The notes beneath the pieces were generated by a model. It was given only the letters and a program-made list of their open reading frames with translations, had not been told where the DNA came from and made no database searches. Both the position numbers and the translations under genes were made by a program. Shown piece after piece: positions 16,273 to 25,257 of a DNA stretch of 64,000 nucleotides (within the stretch, counting starts at the first letter, position 1; each line of letters starts with the position of its first letter). This stretch comes from an uncultured Coriobacteriaceae bacterium (GTDB lineage Bacteria > Actinomycetota > Coriobacteriia > Coriobacteriales > Atopobiaceae). The DNA lies in the NCBI GenBank assembly GCA_902788705.1, contig CADALE010000006.1, forward strand, positions 62,001-126,000, in the 5' to 3' direction.

Positions 16273-17181
16273 ATGACTGACACCTCCACGCGCCGCTCGT
16301 TCATCGCAAGTGCCCTTGCGGGCTCCGCCGTGCTGCTTGCCGGCTGCGCCGCAGGCACCGCGGCCCCCTCGGATGTCGCGCCGGCGGCCACTCCGAAGCC
16401 GGTCATCCTCGTCGTCAGCTTCGGCACCAGCTATGCAAGCAGCCGCCACGCCACCATCGGCGCCATCGAGTCGGACATCCGCGAGGCCTACCCCGACTAC
16501 GACGTCCGCCGCGCCTTTACCGCGCAGATCATCATCGACCACATCGAGAAGGACACCGGTCGCCATATCGACAACTTCGAGGAGGCCATGGACAAGCTCG
16601 TGGCCGAGGGCGTGAAGGAGGTCATCGTCCAGCCCACGCACCTCATGGACGGCTATGAGTACACCGACATCAAGAACTCGCTGGAGAACTACGCCTCCTC
16701 GTTCGAGAAGTGCGTGCTTGGCGCCCCGCTGCTTGCCTCCGAGGCCGACCAGGTGGCCGTGGCCGAGGCCATCAAGAGCTCCATGGAGCGCTATGAGGAC
16801 GAACATACCGCCATCTGCCTGATGGGACACGGCACCGAGGCCGACTCCAATGCCCTCTACGCCACCATGCAGGACGTCTTCACGAGCCTTGGCTACACCA
16901 ATTACTTCGTCGCCACTGTCGAGGCCACCCCGACCTTCGATGACGTGGCGCAGGCCGCCAAGGCCGCCGGCTTCACCAAGGCCGTCCTGCGCCCCCTGAT
17001 GGTGGTCGCGGGCGACCACGCCAACAACGACATGGCCGACCCTGAGGACCCGGAGTCCTTCGTCTCCGTCATGACCGCCGCCGGCTTCGAGACGTCCTGC
17101 GTCATCGAGGGCCTTGGTCAGCTGGACGCCATCGACGAGATCTACGTGTCCCACGTGGCCGACGCCATCGCCAGCGCCTAG
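16273..17181 (+). CDS. cbiK: Exported sirohydrochlorin cobaltochelatase CbiK
   Basis: A 302-residue class II chelatase that inserts Co2+ into sirohydrochlorin at the start of anaerobic cobalamin synthesis. The mature part begins at about residue 43 with VILVVSFGTSYASSR, and His-containing metal-site candidates are in QPTHLMDGYEY, CLMGHGTEAD and VVAGDHANND. Unlike most CbiK, it has an export signal: twin arginines (TRRSF, residues 6-10), a hydrophobic stretch and the lipobox LAGC with Cys25. It would therefore be a surface lipoprotein, as with the periplasmic CbiK of Desulfovibrio. It leads the operon under the riboswitch. Whether it chelates cobalt or binds heme/corrinoid outside the cell is open. 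Confidence 0.87.
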   Translation: MTDTSTRRSFIASALAGSAVLLAGCAAGTAAPSDVAPAATPKPVILVVSFGTSYASSRHATIGAIESDIREAYPDYDVRRAFTAQIIIDHIEKDTGRHIDNFEEAMDKLVAEGVKEVIVQPTHLMDGYEYTDIKNSLENYASSFEKCVLGAPLLASEADQVAVAEAIKSSMERYEDEHTAICLMGHGTEADSNALYATMQDVFTSLGYTNYFVATVEATPTFDDVAQAAKAAGFTKAVLRPLMVVAGDHANNDMADPEDPESFVSVMTAAGFETSCVIEGLGQLDAIDEIYVSHVADAIASA

Positions 17182-17251
17182 GAATGTACCTGCGGCCGAG
17201 CCCTGGGGCCTCCCCAAGGCTCGGCCGCGCATCAGTTGGAGGGGGATACCC

Positions 17252-17686
17252 ATGCGCAAGAGCGTACGAGCAATCCTTGCAAGCCTTGTCCTGTGTGCGG
17301 TGATGGTGCTTGCGCTGGCCGGCTGTGCCTCGGGCAGCCCTGCCACGGCAGGTATCGCCGACGGGACCTACCAGATCGAGGTAGAAACCGACTCCAGCAT
17401 GTTCCGTGCCGACTCCTGCCAGCTCACGGCCGAGGGCGGTGCCTACACGGCGACGCTGGTCCTTCCGGGAGAGGGGTTCTCGAGGCTGTACTTCGGCACC
17501 GCTGAGGAGGCTGCCGCCGCCACCGAGGGCGTCTACGACTACTACTTGAACGACGAGGGCAAGTACACCTTCGACATCCCCGTGTCCGCTCTTGATGAGG
17601 AGCTGCCGATCGCCGCCTTCGGGCAGCGGCGCGACACGTGGTACGACCACACCATCGTGTTCCACGCACCAGCGGACGCGGTGTAG
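17252..17686 (+). CDS. Small lipoprotein with NEAT-like domain
   Basis: A 144-residue lipoprotein: signal peptide to the lipobox LAGC (Cys25), then one beta-rich domain. The pattern DGTYQIEVET-D-SSMFR, a central TLVLPGEGFSRLYFGTAEEA and a C-terminal FDIPVSALDEELPIAAFG-WYDHTIVF is like NEAT or related tetrapyrrole-binding surface domains, with the SxM helix region and the late aromatic strand. I assign NEAT-like by pattern only. It lies between cbiK and the ABC substrate-binding protein, so it may pass heme, corrinoid or cobalt to the importer. A protein of the same layout is encoded at 33704-34264. The start has GGAGGGGG upstream. Confidence 0.6.
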   Translation: MRKSVRAILASLVLCAVMVLALAGCASGSPATAGIADGTYQIEVETDSSMFRADSCQLTAEGGAYTATLVLPGEGFSRLYFGTAEEAAAATEGVYDYYLNDEGKYTFDIPVSALDEELPIAAFGQRRDTWYDHTIVFHAPADAV

Positions 17687-17692
17687 GCGCTG

Positions 17693-18892
17693 GTGACGAG
17701 CGTGAGGAGGCCTCATCCCCTCATAGCGGCCCTGTGCGCGCTGCTCCTGGCAGTTGTCCTGACCACGTGCCACGCCGCGCCCGGGGCGCCTGCCAGCGAC
17801 ACCCCCAAGGACCAGCCCTCCACCACGCTGGTGGAGGGCTTCCATAACGTGGACCTGGGAAACGGCTGGCAGCCGACGGGCTCGATGGAGCTGGCCTACG
17901 CCCGCTGCTTCACGGTGGATACCTTCGAGGGCGGATACCAGCTGCTGTGCCTGGCCGACGGCAACCGCTACCTGGTGGTGCCCGAGGGTGCGCCGGTGCC
18001 CGATGGCCTTGCAGACGACATCTTGGTGCTGCGGCAGCCCATCGGCGACATTTACCTCGTAGCCAGCGACGCGATGTGCCTCTTTGACGCACTCGACGCG
18101 TTGGACGCCATCTCGGTCTCGGGCATCGAGCGCGAGGACTGGTCCATCGCAGCCGCTCGGGAGGCCATGGGCGCGGGTCGCATCGTCTACGGCGGAAAGT
18201 ACCGTGCCCCCGACTACGAGCTGCTGGTTTCGAGGGGCGTGCGCCTTGCGGTGGAGAGCACCATGATCAACCACACGCCCGAGGTGCGCGAGAAGCTGCT
18301 CGAGCTGGGCATCCCCGTGCTCGTGGAGCTGTCGAGCTACGAGGACGAGCCGCTGGGCCGCGCCGAGTGGGTGAGGTTCTATGGCGTGCTCCTGGGCAGG
18401 GACGAGCTGGCGCAGGCGGCCTTCCAGCACCAGGTTGAGCAGGTGGAGGGCCTGGGCGAGGAGCCTACGGGCAAGTCGGTGGCCTTCTTCTACCTCAACA
18501 GCAGCGGCGCGGCGGTCGTGCGCCGCCCGGGCGACTACGTCACGCGCATGATCGCCCAGGCGGGCGGCACCTATGCCTTCGACGACCTCGAGGGTGCCCG
18601 GCCGGGATCCAGCAGCATGACGCTGCAGATGGAGGCCTTCTATGCCAACGCCAAGGACGCGGACGTGCTCATCTACAACGCCTCGATCGACGATGGCGTG
18701 ACGTCGCTGGACGACCTCTTGGCCCGCAGCGACCTCTTTGCCGACTTCAAGGCCGTGCAGACCGGCAACGTGTGGCTGTGCGACCAGGACATGTACCAGC
18801 AGATGCTCGAGGCGGGCACCATCATCTCGGACATGCACCAGGCCTTCGTGGGAGCCGATGGTAACCTGACGTACCTGAGGCGGCTCACGTGA
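17693..18892 (+). CDS. ABC transporter substrate-binding lipoprotein, FecB/BtuF-like
   Basis: A 399-residue binding protein of the iron-chelate/cobalamin (class III, helical backbone) type. The N-terminus has a hydrophobic signal with a possible lipobox LTTC (Cys26). The domain core includes DDILVLRQPIGDIYLVAS, the linking helix near residue 220 and the C-terminal lobe with ADVLIYNASIDDGVTS. It would capture an iron-siderophore, heme or corrinoid at the cell surface and hand it to the permease encoded next. The start is a GTG seven bases after the preceding lipoprotein gene. It overlaps the permease gene by four bases (GTGA). Cargo is most likely corrinoid or cobalt-related, judged from the surrounding cobalamin genes. 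Confidence 0.8.
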   Translation: MTSVRRPHPLIAALCALLLAVVLTTCHAAPGAPASDTPKDQPSTTLVEGFHNVDLGNGWQPTGSMELAYARCFTVDTFEGGYQLLCLADGNRYLVVPEGAPVPDGLADDILVLRQPIGDIYLVASDAMCLFDALDALDAISVSGIEREDWSIAAAREAMGAGRIVYGGKYRAPDYELLVSRGVRLAVESTMINHTPEVREKLLELGIPVLVELSSYEDEPLGRAEWVRFYGVLLGRDELAQAAFQHQVEQVEGLGEEPTGKSVAFFYLNSSGAAVVRRPGDYVTRMIAQAGGTYAFDDLEGARPGSSSMTLQMEAFYANAKDADVLIYNASIDDGVTSLDDLLARSDLFADFKAVQTGNVWLCDQDMYQQMLEAGTIISDMHQAFVGADGNLTYLRRLT

Positions 18893-19962
18893 CGGCGCGC
18901 GAGGCGACATCGCAGCGGCACGCCGAAGCGGCATCCGAGGGCTACGGGGCCGGTCGCGGCACTCGTGCGGCCCTCGTGTTCGCGATCCTCGGCGTGGCCT
19001 TGGTGGCCGCGCTCGTGGCCAACCTCTGCATCGGTACCGTGAGCGTCCCCGCCCGTCAGGTGCTTGCCGTCCTGGGTGGCGCAGACCAAGGCGAGACGGC
19101 CTATCAGGTCATCTGGGGCATCCGCCTGCCGCGCCTCTGTGCGGCCGCCATCCTTGGTGGTGCGCTGGGACTGGCGGGACTGCTGCTGCAGACGCTCTTC
19201 GCCAACCCCATTGCAGGTCCGTACCTCCTGGGTATCTCAAGCGGCGCCAAGCTGGCCGTGGCGGTGGTCATGGTGCTCGTGCTGGGAGATGCGCAGGCCA
19301 TGACGTCGGGGATGTCCCTCGCGGCGGCCTTCTTCGGCTCGCTTGCGGCGATGGGTGCCGTGCTCGTGGTGTCGCGCCGCGTGCGCTCGGCCGCCACGCT
19401 GGTCATCGTGGGCGTGATGATCGGCTACGTGTGCAGCGCGGCGACGGACGTGCTCGTCACCTTCGCGAGCGACGCGAGCATCGCGAACCTGCGCAACTGG
19501 TCGATGGGAAGTTTTTCGGGCGTCAACGGATCGCAGGTAGCCGTGATGGCCGTGATGGTTGGCATCGCCTCCCTGGCCACCTACCTGCTTGCCAAGCCGC
19601 TTGGCGCCTACCAGCTGGGCGAGGCGTACGCCGAGAGCATGGGGGTGAACGTGCGGGCCTTCCGCGTGACAGTCATCGTGCTCTCCAGCGTGCTGGCCTC
19701 CTGCGTGACGGCCTTCGCGGGCCCCATCAGCTTCGTGGGCGTGGCGGTGCCGCACGTGGCGCGCCGGCTTCTGGGCACGTCGCGTCCCCAGCTGGTGATT
19801 CCGGTGGCATTCCTCACGGGGTCGCTTGCCTGCCTGGCGTGCGACCTCGTGGCCCGCACGATGTTCGCCCCCATCGAGATGCCGGTCTCAACCGTCACGG
19901 CGGTCTTCGGGGCGCCCGTGGTCATCTGGGTGCTGCTGGGCCGCAGAAGGCGGGTGAGGTAG
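18889..19962 (+). CDS. FecCD/BtuC-type ABC permease
   Basis: A 357-residue membrane permease of the FecCD family with about ten hydrophobic segments. Family blocks visible are GIRLPRLCAAAILGGALGLAG, NPIAGPYLLGISSGAKLAV, LLAKPLGAYQLGEAYAESMG (the ATPase-coupling loop) and AFAGPISFVGVAVPHVARRLLG. It forms the membrane channel of a type II importer for iron chelates or cobalamin. It starts with GTG overlapping the binding-protein stop by four bases, and its stop codon abuts the ATPase start codon, so the three are made together. The polar N-terminal 25 residues precede the first membrane helix. Confidence 0.92.
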   Translation: MTAREATSQRHAEAASEGYGAGRGTRAALVFAILGVALVAALVANLCIGTVSVPARQVLAVLGGADQGETAYQVIWGIRLPRLCAAAILGGALGLAGLLLQTLFANPIAGPYLLGISSGAKLAVAVVMVLVLGDAQAMTSGMSLAAAFFGSLAAMGAVLVVSRRVRSAATLVIVGVMIGYVCSAATDVLVTFASDASIANLRNWSMGSFSGVNGSQVAVMAVMVGIASLATYLLAKPLGAYQLGEAYAESMGVNVRAFRVTVIVLSSVLASCVTAFAGPISFVGVAVPHVARRLLGTSRPQLVIPVAFLTGSLACLACDLVARTMFAPIEMPVSTVTAVFGAPVVIWVLLGRRRRVR

Positions 19963-20790
19963 ATGGAGCGTCGTACGGCACAGCCTGCGCTGCTGGAGGC
20001 CCAGGGCCTCTCCGTGGGCTACGAGGGCAGGGCCGTGGTGAGCGGCGTGAGCCTTGCCGTGGCACCGGGCCAGGTGGTCACCCTCATCGGTCCCAACGGG
20101 ACGGGCAAGTCCACCATCCTGAGGACCATGGCGGGGCAGCTGCCGCCACTGGCTGGCCGCACGCTCGTGACCGGCACCGACCTGCGCAGGCTGCCCTTGC
20201 GCGAGCGCTCGCGCCAGCTTGCGGTGATACTCACCGACCGTGTGGAGGCCGAGCTGCTCACCTGCGCCGACATCGTCGAGATGGGTCGCTACCCCTACAC
20301 CGGTCGCATGGGCGTGGCCACAGCCGCCGACCGGCAGAAGGTGCGCGACGCCATGCGACTGCTGCGGGTGTGGGACCTGCGCGACCACGACTTCATGCGC
20401 CTCTCCGACGGGCAGCGCCAGCGCGTGCTGCTTGCGCGCGCCGTGTGCCAGGAGCCACGGGTGCTCCTGCTGGACGAGCCCACCAGCCACTTGGACGTGC
20501 GCTACCAGGTGGAGCTGCTCGAGGTGCTGCGGCACCTGGCCCACCACGACGGCCTGGGCGTGCTGATGGCCCTGCACGAGCTGCCCCTTGCCCGGCGGGT
20601 GTCCGACTGGCTGGTCTGCGTGAAGGACGGCAAGATAGTGCGCCAGGGCACGCCCGATGAGGTGTTCGTGCCCGAGGTTATCGACGACCTGTATGACCTC
20701 GTTCCTGGTACCTACGACGCGCTCACGGGCGACGTGGCGCTGGGCGAGGGCATTGCCATGCCTAGCACGGGGGAGGGCTTCCATGCATAG
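19963..20790 (+). CDS. ABC transporter ATPase, FecE/BtuD-like
   Basis: A 275-residue ATP-binding subunit of the importer. Walker A is GPNGTGKST (43-51), the Q-loop lies near LAVILTDRVEAE, the signature is LSDGQRQR (Asp in place of the second Gly of LSGGQ) and Walker B is VLLLDEPTSHLD. The family is the iron-chelate/cobalamin ATPase group. The changed signature residue is not unique to this protein and probably leaves it active. The gene directly follows the permease gene (TAGATG) and overlaps cbiD by eight bases, which ties transport to corrinoid synthesis in one transcript under the riboswitch. Confidence 0.92.
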   Translation: MERRTAQPALLEAQGLSVGYEGRAVVSGVSLAVAPGQVVTLIGPNGTGKSTILRTMAGQLPPLAGRTLVTGTDLRRLPLRERSRQLAVILTDRVEAELLTCADIVEMGRYPYTGRMGVATAADRQKVRDAMRLLRVWDLRDHDFMRLSDGQRQRVLLARAVCQEPRVLLLDEPTSHLDVRYQVELLEVLRHLAHHDGLGVLMALHELPLARRVSDWLVCVKDGKIVRQGTPDEVFVPEVIDDLYDLVPGTYDALTGDVALGEGIAMPSTGEGFHA

Positions 20791-21937
20791 GCTTGAGCAC
20801 TACGTAAGCGCGGGCGGAAAGCGCCTGCGCTGCGGCTACACCACGGGCACCTGCGCCGCAGCCGCTACGGGAGCGGCGGCCGAGCTTCTGCTGGGCGGCA
20901 TCATCGTCCCGTCGGTCGTGATGTCGACGCCCGCCGGCATCGAGGTTACGGTGGACGTGGAGGAGGCGCAGCGCGGCGATGGTTGGGCCCTGTGCGCGGT
21001 GCGCAAGGATGCCGGGGACGACCCGGACGTGACCGATGGAGTCATGGTCTATGCGCGGGTCCAGCGCATCGACGGGACCGAGGTGCGCATTGACGGGGGC
21101 GAGGGCATCGGGCGCGTGATCAAGCAGGGTCTTGACCAGCCCGTGGGCGCTGCGGCCATCAACTCGGTGCCGCGCGCGATGATCGGCGAGGCTGCCCGTG
21201 CGGCAGCTGGGCGCCACGGCTACGAGGGCGGGCTTGCCGTCACCATATCCATTCCCGAGGGCACGAGCCTGGCCGAGCGCACGTTCAACCCGCGTCTGGG
21301 CATCGAGGGCGGCATATCGGTGCTGGGCACCAGCGGCATCGTGCGCCCGATGAGCGAGGAGGCGCTTGTGGCATCCATCGCGCTGGAGCTGCGGGTGCTG
21401 CGCGAGTCGGGTGAGACGGACCTTTTGCTGGTGCCGGGCAACTATGGGCGCGACTTTGCGGTGGACGTGCTGGGGCTGTCCGACGCCAACCTTGTGAGCT
21501 GCTCAAACTATCTCGGGGCAGCCCTCGACGAGGCGGCGCTGCTGGGGTTTGGCAGCCTGCTTCTGGTGGGCCACATCGGCAAGCTGGCCAAGGTGGCAGG
21601 TGGCGCCATGAACACGCACTCGCGCGTGGCGGACGGCCGCATGGAGACGCTGGCCGCCCATGCGGCGATGGCGGGTGCCACGGCGCGTGACGTGACGGCC
21701 CTCATGGGGATGCCCACCACCGACGCGGCCCTCGACCTCTTGGACGGGCGTGACCTGCTTGCGGCCACCATGGCAAGCATGACCGAGCGGCTGGGGCACC
21801 ATCTGTCGCTTCGCGCTGCCGGCCGTCTGCGGGTGGAGGCCGTGGTCTTCTCAAAGCAACGGGGCATCCTAGGCAAGACGCCCGGTGCCGACGAGCTGCT
21901 GATTCGACACCAGGCACAGGTGGGGGAGGGGCGATGA
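20783..21937 (+). CDS. cbiD: Cobalt-precorrin-5B C1-methyltransferase CbiD
   Basis: A 384-residue enzyme that methylates C1 of cobalt-precorrin-5B using S-adenosylmethionine in the anaerobic pathway. The CbiD N-terminal signature CGYTTGTCAAAAT is at 18-30, and internal blocks GNYGRDFAVDVLG and LVGHIGKLAKVAGG are conserved. Length is normal for the family. The start overlaps the ABC ATPase gene by eight bases and the end overlaps cbiF by four. It is the first of the corrin-ring enzymes in the operon after the transport genes. Confidence 0.95.
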   Translation: MHRLEHYVSAGGKRLRCGYTTGTCAAAATGAAAELLLGGIIVPSVVMSTPAGIEVTVDVEEAQRGDGWALCAVRKDAGDDPDVTDGVMVYARVQRIDGTEVRIDGGEGIGRVIKQGLDQPVGAAAINSVPRAMIGEAARAAAGRHGYEGGLAVTISIPEGTSLAERTFNPRLGIEGGISVLGTSGIVRPMSEEALVASIALELRVLRESGETDLLLVPGNYGRDFAVDVLGLSDANLVSCSNYLGAALDEAALLGFGSLLLVGHIGKLAKVAGGAMNTHSRVADGRMETLAAHAAMAGATARDVTALMGMPTTDAALDLLDGRDLLAATMASMTERLGHHLSLRAAGRLRVEAVVFSKQRGILGKTPGADELLIRHQAQVGEGR

Positions 21938-22707
21938 TCCATTTTGTGGGAGCGGGACCGGGTGCGCCAGACCTCATCACCGTGCGTGGCGCACGCCTGC
22001 TGGGAGCCGCCGACGTGGTGGTGTATGCCGGGTCACTCGTCAATCCCGAGCTGCTCTCCCTGTGCCGGCCCGGCTGTGAGGTGCACGACTCCGCGGGCAT
22101 GACGCTGGAGCAGACCACCGAGGTGCTGTGCTCGGCTGCCAAGGCGGGCAAGGAGTGCGTGAGGCTGCACACCGGCGACCCTGCTCTCTATGGTGCCATT
22201 GCCGAGCAGATGGCCGAGCTCGATCGCGCGGGCGTGCCGTACGACGTGGTGCCGGGCGTGTCGTCGCTCTTCGGCGCCACGGCGGCCCTGAGGTGCGAGC
22301 TTACGAGGCCGGGCGTCACGCAGTCCGTCGTGGTGACGCGTGCCGAGGGGCGCACGCCGGTGCCCGAGCGCGAGAGCCTGCGTGCGTGGGCGGCGCACGG
22401 CGCGACGATGGCGCTCTTCCTCTCGGCAGGGCTGCTTGAGGGTGCCCAGGAGGAGCTGCTGGCGGGCGGCTATGCAAGCGATGTTCCAGCCGCCATCGTG
22501 TACCGTGCCAGCTGGCCGGACGAGGCCACCTACCGCTGCACCGTGGGCACGCTTGCCGCCTGCGCGCGTGAGCATGGCGTGCGCAAGACGGCCCTGGTGC
22601 TGGTGGGCGACGTGCTTGGGGGCGAGGGCGACCGCTCCTGCCTCTACGACCCGGGGTTTGCCCATGGCTATCGCGCGGCTGAGGGAGGCGACGGGCCATG
22701 CACGTGA
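21934..22707 (+). CDS. cbiF: Cobalt-precorrin-4 C11-methyltransferase CbiF
   Basis: A 257-residue SAM-dependent tetrapyrrole methylase. The N-terminal VGAGPGAPDLITVRG motif is followed by ADVVVYAGSLVNPELL and RLHTGDPALYGAIAEQM, the pattern that sets CbiF/CobM apart from other family members. It methylates C11 of cobalt-precorrin-4. Its ATG overlaps the cbiD stop by four bases (ATGA), and its last ten bases overlap cbiG. Gene order D-F-G-H-J matches other anaerobic clusters, though cbiL (C20 methylase) is missing here. Confidence 0.95.
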   Translation: MIHFVGAGPGAPDLITVRGARLLGAADVVVYAGSLVNPELLSLCRPGCEVHDSAGMTLEQTTEVLCSAAKAGKECVRLHTGDPALYGAIAEQMAELDRAGVPYDVVPGVSSLFGATAALRCELTRPGVTQSVVVTRAEGRTPVPERESLRAWAAHGATMALFLSAGLLEGAQEELLAGGYASDVPAAIVYRASWPDEATYRCTVGTLAACAREHGVRKTALVLVGDVLGGEGDRSCLYDPGFAHGYRAAEGGDGPCT

Positions 22708-23771
22708 GCGTGGTCGCCTTCACGGGGCGGGGCATCGACCTTGCTTGCAGGATAGCCGAGGGGTTTGCCTCCCAGGGCTGGGCGGTGCAGGTGCATGCCC
22801 CCGCCCATCTGGCCGAAGGCCGTGGCGTCGCTGCCTACGAGAGCCTTGCAACTTGGACGGGGCAGGCCTTCGCCCGGTCGGATGCGCTCATCTTTGTCTC
22901 GGCCTGCGGCATCGCAGTGCGCTCGATTGCACCCTTCGTGCGCGACAAGATGGACGACCCCGCCGTGGTGTGCGTGGACGAGTGCGGCCACTACTGCGTG
23001 TCGCTGCTGTCTGGGCACGTGGGCGGGGCCAATAGGCTTGCGCGCACCGTCGCGCTGCTCGTTGGCGCCGAGCCTGTGGTGACCACGGCCACCGACGCAA
23101 GGGGCATCTTCGCGGTTGACGAATGGGCTGCAGGCCAGGGCCTTGCCCTGTGCGACCGCGAGGAGGCCAAGGCCGTGTCTGCCCATCTGCTTGCGGGTGG
23201 CACCGTGGGCATGCGCAGCGACTGGCCCATAGCGGGTGACTTGCCGGAGGGCCTGGTCTGGGACGAGGCAGGGCTTTGCGAGCTTGGCGTGTCCGTCTCG
23301 CTTGACCCGGGCGCACAGCCCTTCGAGCACACGCTCAGGCTTGTGCCCCGCATGGTCACGGTGGGCATGGGATGCCGCAGGGGCACGACTGCGGATGTGC
23401 TCATGGACGTGCTTGGCCGCTGCCTTGCCCAGGCGCACGTGGCTTGGGAGGCCGTGGCGGCGGTGGCCACCATCAATCTCAAGGCTGACGAGGAGGGTCT
23501 GCTTGCGCTGGCGGACCGGCTTGGCGTGCCACTGCGCTCCTATACGGCCGAGCAGCTGGCTGGCGTGGAGGGAACGTTCTCGTCGTCGGCCTTCGTGCTG
23601 CAGACGGTGGGCGTGGACAACGTATGCGAGCGTGCCGCGTGCGCGGCAGGCGGCACGCTCATCGCGCACAAGTTCGCGATGGATGGCGTGACGGTGGCGC
23701 TGGCGGTAAATGAGGTGCGCCTGACGTTTGGCGAGGCGTCGCCCGCAGGCAAGGGAGGGGGTGCCCAATGA
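22698..23771 (+). CDS. cbiG: Cobalt-precorrin-5A hydrolase CbiG
   Basis: A 357-residue CbiG that opens the ring delta-lactone and releases acetaldehyde from cobalt-precorrin-5A. The N-terminal domain carries IFVSACGIAVRSIAPFVRDKMDDPAVVCVDECG and LSGHVGGANRLAR, both typical of CbiG. The C-terminal domain begins at TVGMGCRRGTTADVL (near residue 219) and includes the CbiG_C block TINLKADEEGLLALADRLG. It has all three usual regions and a normal length. It overlaps cbiF by ten bases and cbiH by four. Confidence 0.95.
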   Translation: MHVSVVAFTGRGIDLACRIAEGFASQGWAVQVHAPAHLAEGRGVAAYESLATWTGQAFARSDALIFVSACGIAVRSIAPFVRDKMDDPAVVCVDECGHYCVSLLSGHVGGANRLARTVALLVGAEPVVTTATDARGIFAVDEWAAGQGLALCDREEAKAVSAHLLAGGTVGMRSDWPIAGDLPEGLVWDEAGLCELGVSVSLDPGAQPFEHTLRLVPRMVTVGMGCRRGTTADVLMDVLGRCLAQAHVAWEAVAAVATINLKADEEGLLALADRLGVPLRSYTAEQLAGVEGTFSSSAFVLQTVGVDNVCERAACAAGGTLIAHKFAMDGVTVALAVNEVRLTFGEASPAGKGGGAQ

Positions 23772-24502
23772 GGCTGACGTGCGTAGGGCTTGGGCCCGGT
23801 GGCGGTGCCGACCTCACGGCGCGTGCCCGGGCTGCCTTGGAGGAGGCCGAGCTCATTGTGGGATACACCACCTACGTACGGCTCGTGCGCGACGACTTCC
23901 CCGACAAGGAATACCTGGTCACGGGCATGCGCGGCGAGGTGGAGCGCTGCAGGCTGGCGCTCGAGCGCGCTGCGTCCGGCACAAGGGTGGCGCTCGTCTC
24001 GTCTGGCGATCCCGGGGTGTATGGCATGGCGGGCCTGTTGCTGGAGCTTGCGCCCGAGTATCCCGGCGTCGAGGTGGAGGTCATCCCGGGGGTCACCGCG
24101 GCCAGTGGTGGCGCGGCCGTGCTGGGTGCCCCGCTCATGCACGACTGGTGCTCCATCTCGCTCTCGGACCTCATGACGCCGTGGGAGGCCATCGAGCGCC
24201 GGCTGGTGGCGGCGGCGCAAGCCGACTTCTGCATCACGCTCTACAACCCCTCCTCGCACGGCCGTGGTGACTACCTGCGCCGCGCCTGCGACGTGCTGCT
24301 GGGCGTGCGCGGGGAGGACACGGTGTGTGGCTACGTGCGCAACATCGGTCGCGAGGGCGAGGAAGGCTGCGTGCTTACGCTAGGCCAGCTGCGTGACGCG
24401 CAGGTGGACATGCTCACCTGCGTCTTTGTGGGCAACTCCCAAACGCGCGTGGTCGCGGGTCGCATGGTGACGCCGCGGGGCTACCTTGTGGAGGGCCGCT
24501 GA
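23768..24502 (+). CDS. cbiH: Cobalt-precorrin-3B C17-methyltransferase CbiH
   Basis: A 244-residue tetrapyrrole methylase that contracts the ring and methylates C17 of cobalt-precorrin-3. Family motifs: VGLGPGGGADLTARARAAL, LIVGYTTYVRLV, ALVSSGDPGVYGMAGLLLE and the substrate block FCITLYNPSSHGRGDYL, which identifies the CbiH/CobJ branch. It is a stand-alone enzyme, not fused to a ferredoxin-like or CbiG domain. It overlaps cbiG by four bases, and its final base is the first base of the cbiJ start codon (TGATG). Confidence 0.95.
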   Translation: MRLTCVGLGPGGGADLTARARAALEEAELIVGYTTYVRLVRDDFPDKEYLVTGMRGEVERCRLALERAASGTRVALVSSGDPGVYGMAGLLLELAPEYPGVEVEVIPGVTAASGGAAVLGAPLMHDWCSISLSDLMTPWEAIERRLVAAAQADFCITLYNPSSHGRGDYLRRACDVLLGVRGEDTVCGYVRNIGREGEEGCVLTLGQLRDAQVDMLTCVFVGNSQTRVVAGRMVTPRGYLVEGR

Positions 24503-25257
24503 TGGAGCTTCTGGTCTTTGGCGGCACGGTTGAGGGACGACAGCTGGTTGAGTGGCTGGATGGTCGCGGGTGTGATGTGGTGGCCTGCGTGGCCACCGAC
24601 TACGGCGCAGCCCTGCTTCCGCAGGGTGGGCACGTGACGTGCCTGCAAGGCCCGCTCTCGCACGAGGAGAAGCTCGAGCTGGTTGCGGCGCACCGCTTTC
24701 GCTGCATCGTGGACGCAACCCATCCCTACGCCCAACACATCACCCAGAGCGTGGCCGAGCTTGGCGCGGAGTGTGGCCTTGACGTGCTGCGCATTGCTCG
24801 CGAGAGCCAGGACGAGGGCCCTTGGGAGGGCGTCTCGAGTGCCCAGGAGGCCGCCCAGCTGGTCGCGCATGCGCAGGGCAACGTGCTGCTTACTACGGGC
24901 AGCAAGGACCTGGAGACGTACGTGGCCGCCCTGCTCGACGCGGCGGAGCGCCTCTACGTGCGCGTGCTGCCGCTTGCCGAGGCCGTGCAGCACGCCCACG
25001 ACCTGGGCATCCCCACAAGCCACATCGTGGCCATGCAAGGCCCCTTCACCACCGAGCTGAACGCCGCGCTGCTGCGGCAGCTTGACATCTCATGCATGGT
25101 CACGAAGCAGTCCGGACCTTCGGGAGGCTTCGGCGAGAAGGTGCAGGCTGCGCACGACTGCGGGGTGCGCCTTGTCGTGGTGCGCCGCCCGCAGGAGCAG
25201 GGCGGCATCACGCTGGGTCAGGCACAGGCACTGTTGGAGGAGCGATATGGTCTCTAG
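24502..25257 (+). CDS. cbiJ: Cobalt-precorrin-6A reductase CbiJ
   Basis: A 251-residue reductase that reduces cobalt-precorrin-6A to 6B with a pyridine nucleotide. The N-terminal LVFGGTVEGRQLVEWL matches the CobK/CbiJ start (GGT.egR), followed by CIVDATHPYAQHIT, VLLTTGSKDLETY, PTSHIVAMQGPFT and VTKQSGPSGGFGEK, all conserved blocks. Length is normal. It overlaps cbiH by one base and the cbiET fusion by eleven. Confidence 0.94.
   Translation: MELLVFGGTVEGRQLVEWLDGRGCDVVACVATDYGAALLPQGGHVTCLQGPLSHEEKLELVAAHRFRCIVDATHPYAQHITQSVAELGAECGLDVLRIARESQDEGPWEGVSSAQEAAQLVAHAQGNVLLTTGSKDLETYVAALLDAAERLYVRVLPLAEAVQHAHDLGIPTSHIVAMQGPFTTELNAALLRQLDISCMVTKQSGPSGGFGEKVQAAHDCGVRLVVVRRPQEQGGITLGQAQALLEERYGL

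Noticed and set aside
17102..18934. A 610-codon minus-strand open frame opposite the lipoprotein and binding-protein genes
   Set aside because: It spans two genes with signal peptides on the other strand and shows no motif of its own.
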